Source of the DNA: Phytopythium helicoides
Lineage: Eukaryota > Oomycota > Peronosporomycetes > Pythiales > Pythiaceae
NCBI GenBank assembly: GCA_024867545.1
Contig: JANFNE010000043.1
Coordinates: forward strand, 1-64,000
DNA: 64,000 nt
Reading direction: 5' to 3'
Part shown: positions 1 through 9,446 of the stretch, piece after piece
Numbering within the stretch: the stretch's first letter is position 1
Layout: every line of letters starts with the position of its first letter
Position numbers and translations under genes: made by a program
Notes under the pieces: generated by a model
Database searches by the model: none
What the model saw: the letters and a program-made list of their open reading frames with translations, nothing else
What the model was told of the DNA's origin: nothing

Positions 1-491
1 GTGAGTCCGCTGGTCTCGTCGACGGCGCACTGCGCGACCTCCGCGATGCTGTCGAGCGAGCAGTTCTGGTCGGCGAAGTTGACGATCTGGCGGTTGCACA
101 CGGTAAGCGAGCACCCTGCGGCCAGCTCGACCGTGTCCTTGCTGAGGAAGACGGTGCTCATGGGCGTGCCGCACTGCGTCAGGACCTGCACGAGTGTCGC
201 GTTGTCGCCCGTGAAGAGCAGTCCGAGATCCCAGAGCAGCGCGCGCTGCAGCGGCGTGGACAGCTGCGAGAAGTCGGCGCCGTCCAGCGCATCGACCAGC
301 GCGCTGGGCAGCGTCGCCGGCATGTACTGGGCGACGGACGCCACGGGCTCGTCGTTGAGGAGCTTGGCGTACAGCTGCGCGGGGATGTCGACGAGCGCCG
401 CGGCCGGCGGCATGAGCAGCAGCAGCAGCGCGGCGCTCGCCAGCAGCCGCGAGGGCGCGAGGGGCGCCCGCCTGCGCCTTGGCGTCGCCAT
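1..491 (-). CDS. Secreted or membrane protein, N-terminal part (runs off the window)
   Basis: An open minus-strand frame begins at an ATG at 491 and stays open for 163 codons to the window edge. It starts with a basic stretch and a leucine-rich hydrophobic core ending near residues 30-32 (MPPAAA), a clear signal peptide or signal anchor. The visible mature part has little cysteine until about residue 106, then five cysteines, the first three spaced C-x19-C-x4-C. The two elicitin-like domains of the protein at 11414-12236 also contain C-x19-C-x4-C, so a distant elicitin-like fold is possible, but no family is recognised. The opposite strand is also open here; the signal peptide and cysteine pattern favour the minus strand. 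Confidence 0.6.
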   Translation of the reverse strand, partial: MATPRRRRAPLAPSRLLASAALLLLLMPPAAALVDIPAQLYAKLLNDEPVASVAQYMPATLPSALVDALDGADFSQLSTPLQRALLWDLGLLFTGDNATLVQVLTQCGTPMSTVFLSKDTVELAAGCSLTVCNRQIVNFADQNCSLDSIAEVAQCAVDETSGL

Positions 492-1973
492 GAGCGGAGC
501 CTCGGCCTTTCTACAGGTCCGAAGGAAGTGTGGCAGTGTGGCGGCCATGGGGTTCCGGCGAGGGGTGGCAGGGTTTCTGATACCTGCAGCTCTTTGTGCC
601 CTTTGACATATAGTTTCTATAATATGACTCATTATTTAATTTGGCAAGTATAGAAGACTTTGTACAATATATGACCTTGAACAAATAATATGTAGTATCA
701 TGCCGAAAACGAGAACCGGAACTGTCCCTTCGGTTGTGATTAGCAAAGTGCCACGGAGATGGTGTCGTCGTTGGCTCCTGGAGCAGATGGCGGTGCCGTC
801 GAAGCTAACGATGCGTCAGTAGATCGGAAGGGATTGCACTCGGCTGGACTAATCCACGCGCAGCTTCAACCTCCAGTATACTGAAATCAGTTATGCGCAC
901 GGCGATGTACCGAACAGCGTGACCTGCGTTGTGTCGTGGAACCCCCGAAGTGATGACTCCCTCCGAGGCAGAGTCGCACTTCGCACATAGAGACGCTGAC
1001 CTGCAGGAAACCATCCCGCACTGAACCCAGTCGCAGCCTCAGATGTGACCGCCTACGGACATTGCGCTTCAGTACTTCAACGTAATCGTTGCGGTGCTGT
1101 CGGATTGCTGCGTATGTATGGTGCGCCGACGGATGCCGACTCACCCGGCAGCATTGCACCGCAACGATCACTCGCCAAGCGGAGGGAGGCGGTGGTCGGG
1201 TTTTTGCAGTCGCGCAGATTCCACGGTGCAGCATCCGCCCAGGCAACTGCGGCGGCTTTCCTTGCTCGAATGCGTCGAGCAAAGGCTCCATCGGATGCAT
1301 ACACTCGTCTCGTAGCCAGTCAGTCGTGCCCGCTTGCAGGGTGTTGCTCAGCCGGTCTTCGTGGCACTCAAGCTGGAATCGGCGAGCTCAGCGCGCAAGT
1401 TGACAGTTCTAGCCATGTTTGAGCCACCGGCACTATGTAAAGGTGTCGCTGCATTTGCCCACAGACCACGAAGGACCGCAAGCCATATGGCCACTCAGCG
1501 TCCACCAGAGACCTGTTTTGCGAATGAGGAGGATGTTGGGAGGCACAAGGAGCTCTGTGTGCTCTGCTTCCTGTACATAGGGACAGACGTGTTGATTTAT
1601 GACCAATCACTGGCACTTTGTGTTTTGATTTCGCCCAATCCTATCACTGCTGAGCCAGGCCGCGCCAGCCGGTTTCGTTGCAGTGTCCCTTTGACAAGCA
1701 TCGCGGGTCCGTCTCAATGCAAAGCTCCGATCCGCCGGCGTCTTCCCAGTTCCCAGCAGCACGCGAGATAACTTTTGATGCTCCTGGGATCAACCAGTCG
1801 AGCCCCGAGGCCTTCCTCGTTGCCAGATGCGTCAGCACGGCGAGCTCCGCCATCCTCTACGTCCGCTCCACATCTGAACGCTGTAGTGATCCAAGCCGAT
1901 CACACAACCGCTCACCAGTAGCTGAGGAGGGACTCGCTGAGATGGGGGAGACGCGCTAAACACTCGGGCCGAC
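492..1973. other. Intergenic region, no convincing gene
   Basis: Only short overlapping frames on both strands, with no signal peptide, domain motif or internal repeat I can recognise. It separates the divergent edge gene from the first LPMO gene and so should hold the promoters of both. The part around 600-720 is distinctly AT-rich. Confidence 0.5.
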
Positions 1974-1989
1974 TGCCATTGTCCAATTC
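1974..1989 (+). promoter_or_regulatory. Oomycete INR/FPR-like core promoter of LPMO 1
   Basis: TGCCATTGTCCAATTC lies 47 nt upstream of the ATG at 2036 and resembles the oomycete initiator plus flanking promoter region (GCTCATTYBNCAWTTT), with mismatches mainly at its ends. It is the weakest of the five LPMO promoter matches. Confidence 0.45.
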
Positions 1990-2035
1990 GACGCGCAACT
2001 CCCACAGCCACAGACTCGCAAGACGCCACAGGACC

Positions 2036-3058
2036 ATGAAGGTGTTCGCTCCGACCGCGCTCGCGCTAGCGGCAATCCCGGCCGTGCTTGGCCACGGATA
2101 CATGTCGGACCCCGCACCCGTGTGGTCAACCGGCTACGCTGTCAACGGCTTCGGCAGCACTATCGACAGCAACATGTGGGGCGCCATCGACAACTCCGTG
2201 TACGGCTACGGCACGGATGGCACGGTCGCGTTCTTCAGCGCCGAGTTCAACAAGTCGGGCTACGGCTCGCTCGGCCAGTTCATCATCACCAACCAGGTGC
2301 TGTACAGCGACGCCATCGACGAGGAGTGCGGCTACACCATGTACGACGACTCGAAGCGCGCGACGCTGCCGGCCACCAACCTCACGTACACGGGCTTCAC
2401 GCACCCGGGTCCGTGCGAGGCTTGGTGCGACGACACCAAGCTCTTTTACAACGACAACTGCCAGACGGAGTGGCCCGCCATCCCGGCCGGCGTGCCCTAC
2501 GACGAGTCGCTCTGCGCGAATGCCAACCGCATCACCTTCTACTGGCTCGCTCTGCACTCGGCACCGTGGCAGGCGTACATTGACTGCGTGTGGATTGAGG
2601 GCGGCGGCTCGGGCAGCGGCTCGGCGCCTTCGCCCGTGACCGCAACGGTCTCGGCCGACGTCGTCACGGCTCCGCCCACGGCCTCATCCAGCGGCTCGCA
2701 CCAGGCAACGACCGCGTACCCGAGCACGTCTGGCTCGACGACCAGTACGACGACCACCACAACGACAACCACGACGGCTCCTGCCACCACGACGGCCACA
2801 CCCACTACCACGACGGCCGCTCCTGCCACCACGACCGCGGCGCCATCGACCTCCACTTCCAGCGGCAGTGTCGGCGACGAGGCCAGCGAGGAGGACGACT
2901 CGGCCAGCGAAGATGACGAGGACGCCTCCACGCCGACTACTGCCCCCGCTACCACGACAGCGGCCCCAGCTACCACGACGGAGGCCCCAGCCACCACGAC
3001 CAGCGCCCCGACCAGCGAGAAGTGCACGGCCTCGAGCCGCCGCCGCCGCCGCGACTAG
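2036..3058 (+). CDS. AA17-family lytic polysaccharide monooxygenase, copy 1
   Basis: Secreted copper enzyme of the oomycete AA17 family, whose characterised members oxidatively cleave pectic homogalacturonan. The 340-residue protein has a 19-residue signal peptide, and predicted cleavage leaves His20 (HGYMSDP) as the mature N-terminus, the first histidine of the copper brace. Two other histidines are invariant in all five copies, in GFTHPGPCE and in ALHSAPWQ; one should be the second brace ligand. The catalytic domain runs to about residue 190 (CVWIEGG). It is followed by a long Thr/Ala/Pro/Ser-rich, presumably O-glycosylated linker with an acidic patch, and ends in KCTASSRRRRRD, a cysteine plus polybasic tail kept in the paralogues. 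The start at 2036 was chosen over an upstream in-frame start because it gives the signal peptide directly. The frame is intact. Confidence 0.93.
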   Translation: MKVFAPTALALAAIPAVLGHGYMSDPAPVWSTGYAVNGFGSTIDSNMWGAIDNSVYGYGTDGTVAFFSAEFNKSGYGSLGQFIITNQVLYSDAIDEECGYTMYDDSKRATLPATNLTYTGFTHPGPCEAWCDDTKLFYNDNCQTEWPAIPAGVPYDESLCANANRITFYWLALHSAPWQAYIDCVWIEGGGSGSGSAPSPVTATVSADVVTAPPTASSSGSHQATTAYPSTSGSTTSTTTTTTTTTTAPATTTATPTTTTAAPATTTAAPSTSTSSGSVGDEASEEDDSASEDDEDASTPTTAPATTTAAPATTTEAPATTTSAPTSEKCTASSRRRRRD

Positions 3059-3611
3059 GCTTTGAAAGCCGAGGCGCCGCTCTTCATGTGTCCGCAAGTA
3101 GTTTGTCGTCGCTAGAGCGAGCAGCAGCGAGCTGCTCATGGCCGCCAGCGAGTCCGTGCCGTTGCGTGTCATGGCGGTTGTCGTACATGGCTACACTGTA
3201 AATGTTGTGACCCACACGAATTATGTAACACCTTGGTAAAGGCGAGGCGACTATAAATCACTTGGTTTGAGTATGCGATCGGAGCGGCACACCGGCTGGG
3301 ATCGAGCATCTCCAACATCACGCGCTATACGCGCAGGTATACACACCGCTTGCTTGTCAACCGGCGTCGGGCCGACACCTCAAGATCGGGCTTGCACTCC
3401 GCGCCTCGCGTTAATCCTGCGTCGCCGAGTGCCGCAGACCTTGGGTTTTGCATGGCGGTCCTCGCACAGATCGGCCGAGAACGGCCACCTGGATTGGCCG
3501 CGCAGGAGATCAATGCGGTCGATCCTTTAGTCGCATCGGAGGCTCTGCAATGCATGCATCTGCTGGACACGGGTCCACCGTGTCGTGAGTGCGTGAGCAG
3601 CTTACGGACCT
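3059..3611. other. Intergenic spacer between LPMO 1 and LPMO 2
   Basis: No gene seen. It contains the 3' region of LPMO 1 and the upstream region of LPMO 2. Several short overlapping frames lack recognisable content. Confidence 0.5.
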
Positions 3612-3627
3612 TCTCAGTCTCGAATTT
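3612..3627 (+). promoter_or_regulatory. INR/FPR-like core promoter of LPMO 2
   Basis: TCTCAGTCTCGAATTT lies 52 nt upstream of the ATG at 3679. The CTCGAATTTCG core is shared with the element in front of LPMO 5. Confidence 0.6.
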
Positions 3628-3678
3628 CGTCGTCGCATCTCACTCGACTGGCAAGACAAGCAAGCAGCACACGAAGCC

Positions 3679-4631
3679 ATGAAGGTGCTAGCTCTGATCG
3701 CTTCTGGCGCAGTCATCCTCCCAGCCGTGCACGCCCACGGCTACATCTCAGACCCGGCAGCCCAGTGGGTCAACGGGTATGCCACCAACGGCTACGGCAG
3801 TACGGTCGACAACGAGATCTGGGGCACCTACGACAATTCGGTCTACGGCTACGGCGTGGCTGCCACCGTCGCATTCTTCGAAGATCAGTTCCCTAACTCG
3901 GGCTACGACTCACTCGGCCAATTCATCATCGCCAACCAGGTCTTGTACGACGACTCGGTCGATGAGCAGTGCGGCTACACGGTGTACGACGACTCGGCGC
4001 GATCAACGCTGCCATCCACGAACCTCACGTACACGGGATTCACCCACCAGGGTCCCTGTGAAGTCTGGTGCGACGACACCAAGGTGCTCTTCGAGTACGA
4101 CTGCTCGGCCACGTACCCCGACATCCCGGCTGGCATGCCGTACGACGAGTCGTTGTGTGCGGACGCCAATCGCATGACTGTCTACTGGCTCGCTCTGCAC
4201 GGCGATCCGTGGCAGGCGTACGTCGACTGCGTGTGGCTCGAGGGTGGCTCAGGGCAGTGGCTCGGCCCCATCTGGTGTGACAGAGGCTGCCAGCACGACT
4301 TCGACGACCTCGACGACTTCAACCAGCGGCAGTGCCTCCTCGACGACCACAGCGTCAACCACTTCCGCCACGTCGACTGCCAGTAGCACAGGCGTCATCC
4401 TCATCGGCCTCTACCGCCGACGAGGCGTCAACGACTACAACAACAACGACGACGACGGCGACCACTGCCCCCGCCACCACGACGGCTGCTCCTACGGCTA
4501 CAACCAGTGCTCCTGCGACCACAACGGCCGCCTCGTCGACCTCCACGACCACCACGGAGACAACGACCGAGACGCCGTCGACTACCGAGAAGTGCACGGC
4601 CTCCGCTCGTCGCCGCCGCCGCCGCGATTAA
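3679..4631 (+). CDS. AA17-family LPMO, copy 2 (linker frame broken twice)
   Basis: Signal peptide of 19 residues, then His20 (HGYISDP) as predicted copper-binding N-terminus. The catalytic domain is complete, including GFTHQGPCE, the ALHGDPWQ histidine and CVWLEGG. The reading frame then shifts +1 near 4250-4253 (a GG to GGG run) and +1 again near 4385-4405, inside the Ser/Thr-rich linker. The last frame restores the family linker and the tail KCTASARRRRRRD, ending at a TAA at 4629-4631. If the breaks are real, the protein would stop at 4386 with a short aberrant tail but an intact catalytic domain. Because linker and tail still look coding in the alternate frames, a sequence error is a serious alternative. 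Confidence 0.85.
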
Positions 4632-4872
4632 CCGTGATTCCGAGCGCGTGTTCATTTGCTTGATGTAGGAGCGAGTCTTCCGTTGTGCAGCGCATCCATC
4701 CGTTGCCAAAGTATTGTAGGTGTCGTAAATGCTTAGCGCACTGCGTCGTTAGGTCGCACCAATACCCTGCCCGACCTCTACATGCAGCGCGTTCTCCTCA
4801 AGCAGCTGGGCCGTGCCCTTCGTTGTAATCGTTAGTCGACTTTAGTCGTAGTGAGCACTTGACTAACCTGCA

Positions 4873-4888
4873 GGTCACTCCACGATTT
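4873..4888 (+). promoter_or_regulatory. INR/FPR-like core promoter of LPMO 3
   Basis: GGTCACTCCACGATTT lies 43 nt upstream of the ATG at 4931 and matches about 13 of 16 consensus positions of the oomycete INR/FPR. Confidence 0.55.
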
Positions 4889-4930
4889 CCCAGCTCTGAG
4901 CACTCGCCTCCTCCCCTCGGCAGCTTCAGC

Positions 4931-5753
4931 ATGCAGGTCCCCGCTCTGCTCTCCGTCTCGGCAATGCTGCTCGGCCTGGCGCGCGGCCACGGCTACATCG
5001 TGGACCCCGAGGCCGTGTGGTCGGCCGGATACCCGCAGAACGGCTACGGCAGCACCATCGACAACGAGATCTGGGGCACCTACGACAACGCCGTCTACGG
5101 CTACGGCGTGGAGGCCACGGTCAAGTTCTTCAAGGCCGAGTTCCCTGAATCGGGCTACGAGACGCTGCAGGACTTCATCCTGGCCAACCAGGAGCTCGTC
5201 GACTCGACGGTCGACGCGTCCTGCGGCTACACCATCTACGACGACGCGCAGCGGTCGCCGCTACCCGACTCGGCCTTCTCCTACTCGGGCTTCACGCACG
5301 CCGGGCCGTGCGAGTTCTGGTGCGACGACACCAAGGTCGCGTTCGACTACGACTGCCAAGGCCACCTACCCGGACATCCCGGCGTCGGTGCCATTCGAGG
5401 CCGCGCAGTGCGCCAACGCCAACAAGCTCACGGTTTACTGGATCGGCCTGCATGGCGACCCGTGGCAGGTGTACGTGGACTGCGTCTGGCTCGAAGGCGG
5501 CAGCGGCTCGGGCGGGGCGTCCACCGGCGCATCCTCCAACTCGACGACCCCAGCGGCCACCACCGCGGCTCCCACTGCCACTACTGCGGCTCCCACAGCC
5601 ACGACGGCTGCTCCTGCTGCGACTACTGCTGCTCCCGCGGCGGATGACTCGACCGCTGGCGAGGCGGACGTGGAGGAGACCACTGCCCCCGTGGCGACGA
5701 CGTCGGCGGACAAGTGCACGGCGTCCGCTCGCCGCCGCCACCGCCGCAACTAG
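4931..5753 (+). CDS. AA17-family LPMO, copy 3 (one frame break in catalytic domain)
   Basis: Signal peptide of 19 residues (start MQVPALLSVS), then His20 in HGYIVDP. GFTHAGPCE and GLHGDPWQ carry the two other invariant histidines. A single extra base near 5356-5360 (CCAAGGCC where the paralogues have CCAGGCC) shifts the frame in the middle of the domain, just after YDCQ. The rest continues without other defect through CVWLEGG, an Ala/Thr/Pro-rich linker and the tail KCTASARRRHRRN to a TAG at 5751-5753. If real, the shift would remove the conserved C-terminal third of the domain and inactivate the enzyme. If it is an error, the gene is a normal five-array member. Confidence 0.85.
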
Positions 5754-6170
5754 GAGGACCTTGAACCAGTCGTAACCGTACTGTATGAATGTCGAGAGTG
5801 ATCCCCGTAGTCAGTCACAATTGCATCGCATCATCGTGTTGAGCACATCTGGTTAGTGATGCCCATGTGGCGCGGGAGAACCGCATGGACTGCACGAACA
5901 GCGATTCGTCCTAAAGTTGTAAAAATGGAATATGTCCGTAATGTAGAAGCTGCTCTGTAAATGCTTGTCGCTTGCACAGACTGTGTCCACATTTTGGAGT
6001 GTAATGTTGACGGTGTCCGAAGCGATCACGGAACACAGTAAACAGCGTCGTCAATCACCTGTGCGGGTATTATTAATGAAGTTGTTGTTGTTCAGACGGT
6101 CGGAGCTCCTTTGACTGAGGTGGATCACAGGATGGCAGTCGTGATGGCACAGTACCGCCCGCGACTAGGA
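5754..6170. other. Intergenic spacer between LPMO 3 and LPMO 4
   Basis: No gene seen; contains the 3' region of LPMO 3 and upstream sequence of LPMO 4. Confidence 0.5.
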
Positions 6171-6186
6171 CCTCATTCTCAAATTT
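6171..6186 (+). promoter_or_regulatory. INR/FPR core promoter of LPMO 4
   Basis: CCTCATTCTCAAATTT lies 49 nt upstream of the ATG at 6235 and matches GCTCATTYBNCAWTTT at 14 of 16 positions, one of the best matches in the window. Confidence 0.7.
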
Positions 6187-6234
6187 CCACCACCGCCAGC
6201 AGCTCCACTTCGTCCTTTGTCGTTTGGCAGCGCC

Positions 6235-7154
6235 ATGCAGCTCTCTTCGATTGTTGCTTTGGCTGGCATCTTCGCCGCGGCCATTCCAGGAGCGCTCGGT
6301 CATGGGTACCTCGTCTCGCCGGAAGCGTACTGGCCGGTTGGCTGGCCGAACAACGGCTGGATTTCTACAATCAACGGGACTCTCCTCGGACCCTTGGACT
6401 TCTCGGTCTATGGCTACGGTCCCGAGGGCAATGTCAAGTACTTCACGGCCAACTTCCCAGACTCGGGTTACAACTCGCTCAAGGACTTTATCTCGCCAAC
6501 CAGGAAATGTACAGCGCAGACCTCGACCCTGTGTGTGGTTATACGGCGTATGATGATTCGAAGCGCTCGCCGATGAACACGTCGCTCGAATACTCTGGGT
6601 TCACGCACCCCGGTCCGTGCGAAGTCTGGTGCGACGATGAGGTTATAGTCTTTGAAAACGATTGCCAAGCTGTCTACCCGGACATCCCGGCATTCGTCCC
6701 GATCGATCAGACCAAGTGCGCAAACGCTAACGAGTTGGCGATCTACTGGCTTGGCATCCACAGCGACCCGTGGCAAGTTTACAGTAAGTGCTGGTGCGAT
6801 TGGTTGTACATTCAGAAATTTGTTAGTTGACTATGGTGGCTCTTGTCTACAGGCAACTGTGTGTGGATTGAGGGCGGTAGTGGCTCGGGCGGCTCCTCGA
6901 CTACCACGCCCGCTGCGGAGACGTCTACGGAATCGTCAGATGTTGGAGCTGATGCTGACGCTGACGGTGAATACGCGTCGACGGCTGCTTCTAGCGCTGC
7001 GGACGACGCGTCCGATGCGACTCAAGCTCCATCTGCTGCCTCTGCGGACGACGAATACGCGACCACGGACGCTCCTGAAGTTGAGGAGACCGAGGCTCCT
7101 GCTGCTGAGGTTGACCTCCCAGCCAAGTGTTCGGTCCGTCGCCGTCGCAACTGA
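6235..7154 (+). CDS. AA17-family LPMO, copy 4, with a 69-nt intron and one frame break
   Basis: Signal peptide of 22 residues, then His23 in HGYLVSP. The frame breaks once near 6490-6495, where one base appears missing compared with the DFILANQ coding of copies 3 and 5. It then continues through GFTHPGPCE and GIHSDPWQ. A 69-nt intron (GTAAGT at 6784 to CTACAG at 6852) interrupts the codon after VY; removing it joins to NCVWIEGG as in the paralogues. The intron carries in-frame stops, so reading through it truncates the protein. The linker is more acidic (Asp/Glu/Ala) than in copies 1-3, and the tail is shortened to KCSVRRRRN. It is the only copy with a visible intron. Confidence 0.83.
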
Positions 7155-7449
7155 TCGGTTGGCTGAATTGATGTCGTGCAAGTGCTGTCAGTGCCCTCAA
7201 GGCGTCAAGGTGCCGTTCAATGCGTATGTGTAGCTGGCGTATACCTATACGTTACCGGATACGGCGCTGACTAGTCAGTAGCCATCGCTGTTCGTAGCTC
7301 TGTTCGCGGATCCCATCTGCCCACATACAAAAGCAGCATTAGTCGCCCCGTTTAGTACGCACAGCTGCGGAGACCAAATGCGCTAATCTCGGCGGTCTCT
7401 ACCGTTCCCTTGCGAGCAGCCCCTCGCTGTCAGAGCTTCGGGGCTCACT

Positions 7450-7465
7450 GCTCACTCTCGAATTT
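7450..7465 (+). promoter_or_regulatory. INR/FPR core promoter of LPMO 5
   Basis: GCTCACTCTCGAATTT lies 39 nt upstream of the ATG at 7505 and matches 14 of 16 positions of the oomycete INR/FPR consensus. Confidence 0.7.
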
Positions 7466-7504
7466 CGGCCTTCGCCCGCAACTTCCAGCTCGTCCTTCGT
7501 CGCC

Positions 7505-8395
7505 ATGCAGGTCCCCGCGCTCCTCGCTGTCGCCGCCTTCCTCGCCGCCGCCGCCCCGGGTGTGCTCGGCCACGGATACATGTCGGACCCCGCCTCGTAC
7601 TGGCCGCAGGGCTACGCTTCCAACGGCTATGGTTCGACCATCAACTCGACGATCTTCGGTCCCATGGACAACTCGGTCTACGGCTACGGCCCCGAGGGCA
7701 CGGTCAAGTACTTCAAGGCCGAGTACCCGGACTCGGGCTACAACTCGCTCAAGGACTTCATCCTGGCCAACCAAGTGCTCTACAGCTCGGACGTCGACGC
7801 CGAGTGCGGTCTCACGGCGTACAATGACGCTGACCGCTCGCCCATGCCCTCGTCCGCCTTCACGTACACGGGCTTCACGCACGCCGGCCCGTGCGAGTTC
7901 TGGTGCGATGATGAGGTCGTCGCCTTCGACTACGACTGCCAGTCGACGTACCCGGACATCCCGGCGTCTGTGCCCTTCGATGCCACCAAGTGCGCGAACG
8001 CCAACAAGGTTTCCGCCTACTGGATCGGCGTGCACGGCGACCCGTGGCAGGTGTACAGTGACTGCTCGTGGATTGAGGGTGGTAGCGGATCGGGTGGCTC
8101 CTCGACGACGTCCGGCACGTCGACCACCACCACCACGGCCCCCGCCACGACGACTGCTGCTCCGGCTGCCACGACCGCCGCCCCAGCTGCGGATTCGGCG
8201 GATTCGTCGGAGGTCGGTGGCGATGCTGATGACGAGTACGCCTCGACGGCGGCTTCGGATGCGGAGGAGACTGATGCCCCTTCCACTGATGCCCCTGCCA
8301 CGGATGCCCCTGCCACGGATGCCCCTGCCACGGAGGCTCCGACCCCGACCTCGGAGAAGTGCACGGCGTCGGCTCGCCGCCGCCACCGTAACTAA
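7505..8395 (+). CDS. AA17-family LPMO, copy 5
   Basis: Intact 296-residue protein. A 22-residue signal peptide (MQVPALLAVA start) is followed by His23 in HGYMSDP. The catalytic domain ends near CSWIEGG, with invariant histidines in GFTHAGPCE and GVHGDPWQ. The linker starts Thr/Ala-rich, passes through an acidic segment (about residues 235-250) and then a short tandem repeat of TDAPA units. The tail is KCTASARRRHRN. Its catalytic part is closest to copy 4 (shared STIN, GPEGxVKYF and NSLKDFI signatures), suggesting a recent pairwise duplication within the array. The role is as for copy 1: secreted oxidative attack on a plant wall polymer, most likely pectin. Confidence 0.94.
   Translation: MQVPALLAVAAFLAAAAPGVLGHGYMSDPASYWPQGYASNGYGSTINSTIFGPMDNSVYGYGPEGTVKYFKAEYPDSGYNSLKDFILANQVLYSSDVDAECGLTAYNDADRSPMPSSAFTYTGFTHAGPCEFWCDDEVVAFDYDCQSTYPDIPASVPFDATKCANANKVSAYWIGVHGDPWQVYSDCSWIEGGSGSGGSSTTSGTSTTTTTAPATTTAAPAATTAAPAADSADSSEVGGDADDEYASTAASDAEETDAPSTDAPATDAPATDAPATEAPTPTSEKCTASARRRHRN
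8276..8335 (+). repeat. 15-bp tandem repeat in the linker of LPMO 5
   Basis: Four consecutive units of GCCCCTGCCACGGAT or a near variant encode repeated (A)PATD. Such a repeat is expected to vary in number between strains. Confidence 0.85.
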
Positions 8396-9348
8396 GTGTG
8401 AGACTTTAGCTAAACGCTGCGAGCTCGCAGACCGTGGATAAATGTAGTAGACGTCCGTTTGCAGTGAACTAACGGAGAGAATTGTCCCCTTAATGACGCT
8501 ATCAGCGAGTCCTCGCTATGCTTCTCAAGCGTGTGTTGTGATCGTGAACAGAGCTGATGCGCGATGCTACGTTCAAGGCTTGCCAGTCATGATTGGGCAA
8601 GGTGCCAGCCTTTCTCCTGAGCATTGCCGCTTTCAAAAACCCAAGAAACTGTTGCTGAGTCGTCCACGTCTCTAGACCATTTCGTGTACACATTTCCTTG
8701 ACGATGGTAGCCAATCTGTCTTTGACTCTTGCAGGTGTGTGCACAGCATCAACGACATCGAAGCTCGCCGATGTCTGAGATCGATCTCGCCTCTGCTGCG
8801 GCTACATCTCGTGCAGGACGTCGGCTGATTCGTTCTACTACAGAGGAAGAGGATCCCGGCAGTACGCGCCACCAATGTGTCGCTTCACAACGGATCGCAA
8901 GGCGATGTGGGCAGCGCCAAGATGCGGTCGTCACGAAAGTGGTATAGTAGTGTATATTTAGATCTTTTTGCCGGATACGGTGCTGGCTCTATACACCAGC
9001 CGCTCCGCTGGAATCCGACATCTTGCTTTTTGTATGCTGCCCTATGCCCCAGTGCCACGGTGCTGGCCGGACCTGGGCGGCTTCCAGTCCCACGTGGTAA
9101 AGTCGCGGCCGGGCACGCGCGTGGGATTTGATCGCCTCAGCGGCGCTTGACTCGCGCTCGCTATGCCGCGTCGCCGCTGATGGCAACGTGCCATCTTGAC
9201 GCCACCAGCCGCCGCCAAATTTCCTCCGCCTGCGTCCGGCTTCCCAACAGCGGAGCCCAAGCCGGTACCTACTTTGCGAGGAGCTACATACGGACGGTTG
9301 GTCTCCACCGAGGCGGACTGTCGGCCGGTCACTCTCGGATCTGCAGCT
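8396..9348. other. Intergenic region with a possible upstream exon of RK1
   Basis: No complete gene is recognised. A frame around 9196-9348 (LTPPAAAKFPPP... to VTLGSAA) ends at a GTGAGC donor-like site at 9349. It could splice to the acceptor TTGCAG ending at 9466 to give an N-terminal part of RK1. This exon is only a suggestion; no signal peptide was found in it. Confidence 0.35.
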
Positions 9349-9446
9349 GTGAGCGCTCATGGTGAGCTTCGGCGACGTGCTCTCCGCCACGGTGCGTTCA
9401 GTCGACGATGGCATGATGATGAAAATTTGAGAAACTTTGGACTGAC

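Noticed and set aside
1..606. Plus-strand frame of about 200 codons at the window start
   Set aside because: It is the antisense of the minus-strand gene with a clear signal peptide; Ser/Ala-rich and without domain or proper ATG context.
2126..8386. Minus-strand frames of 100-310 codons opposite the LPMO genes
   Set aside because: Arg/Val/Ala-rich antisense frames mirroring the coding and repeat structure of the LPMO genes.
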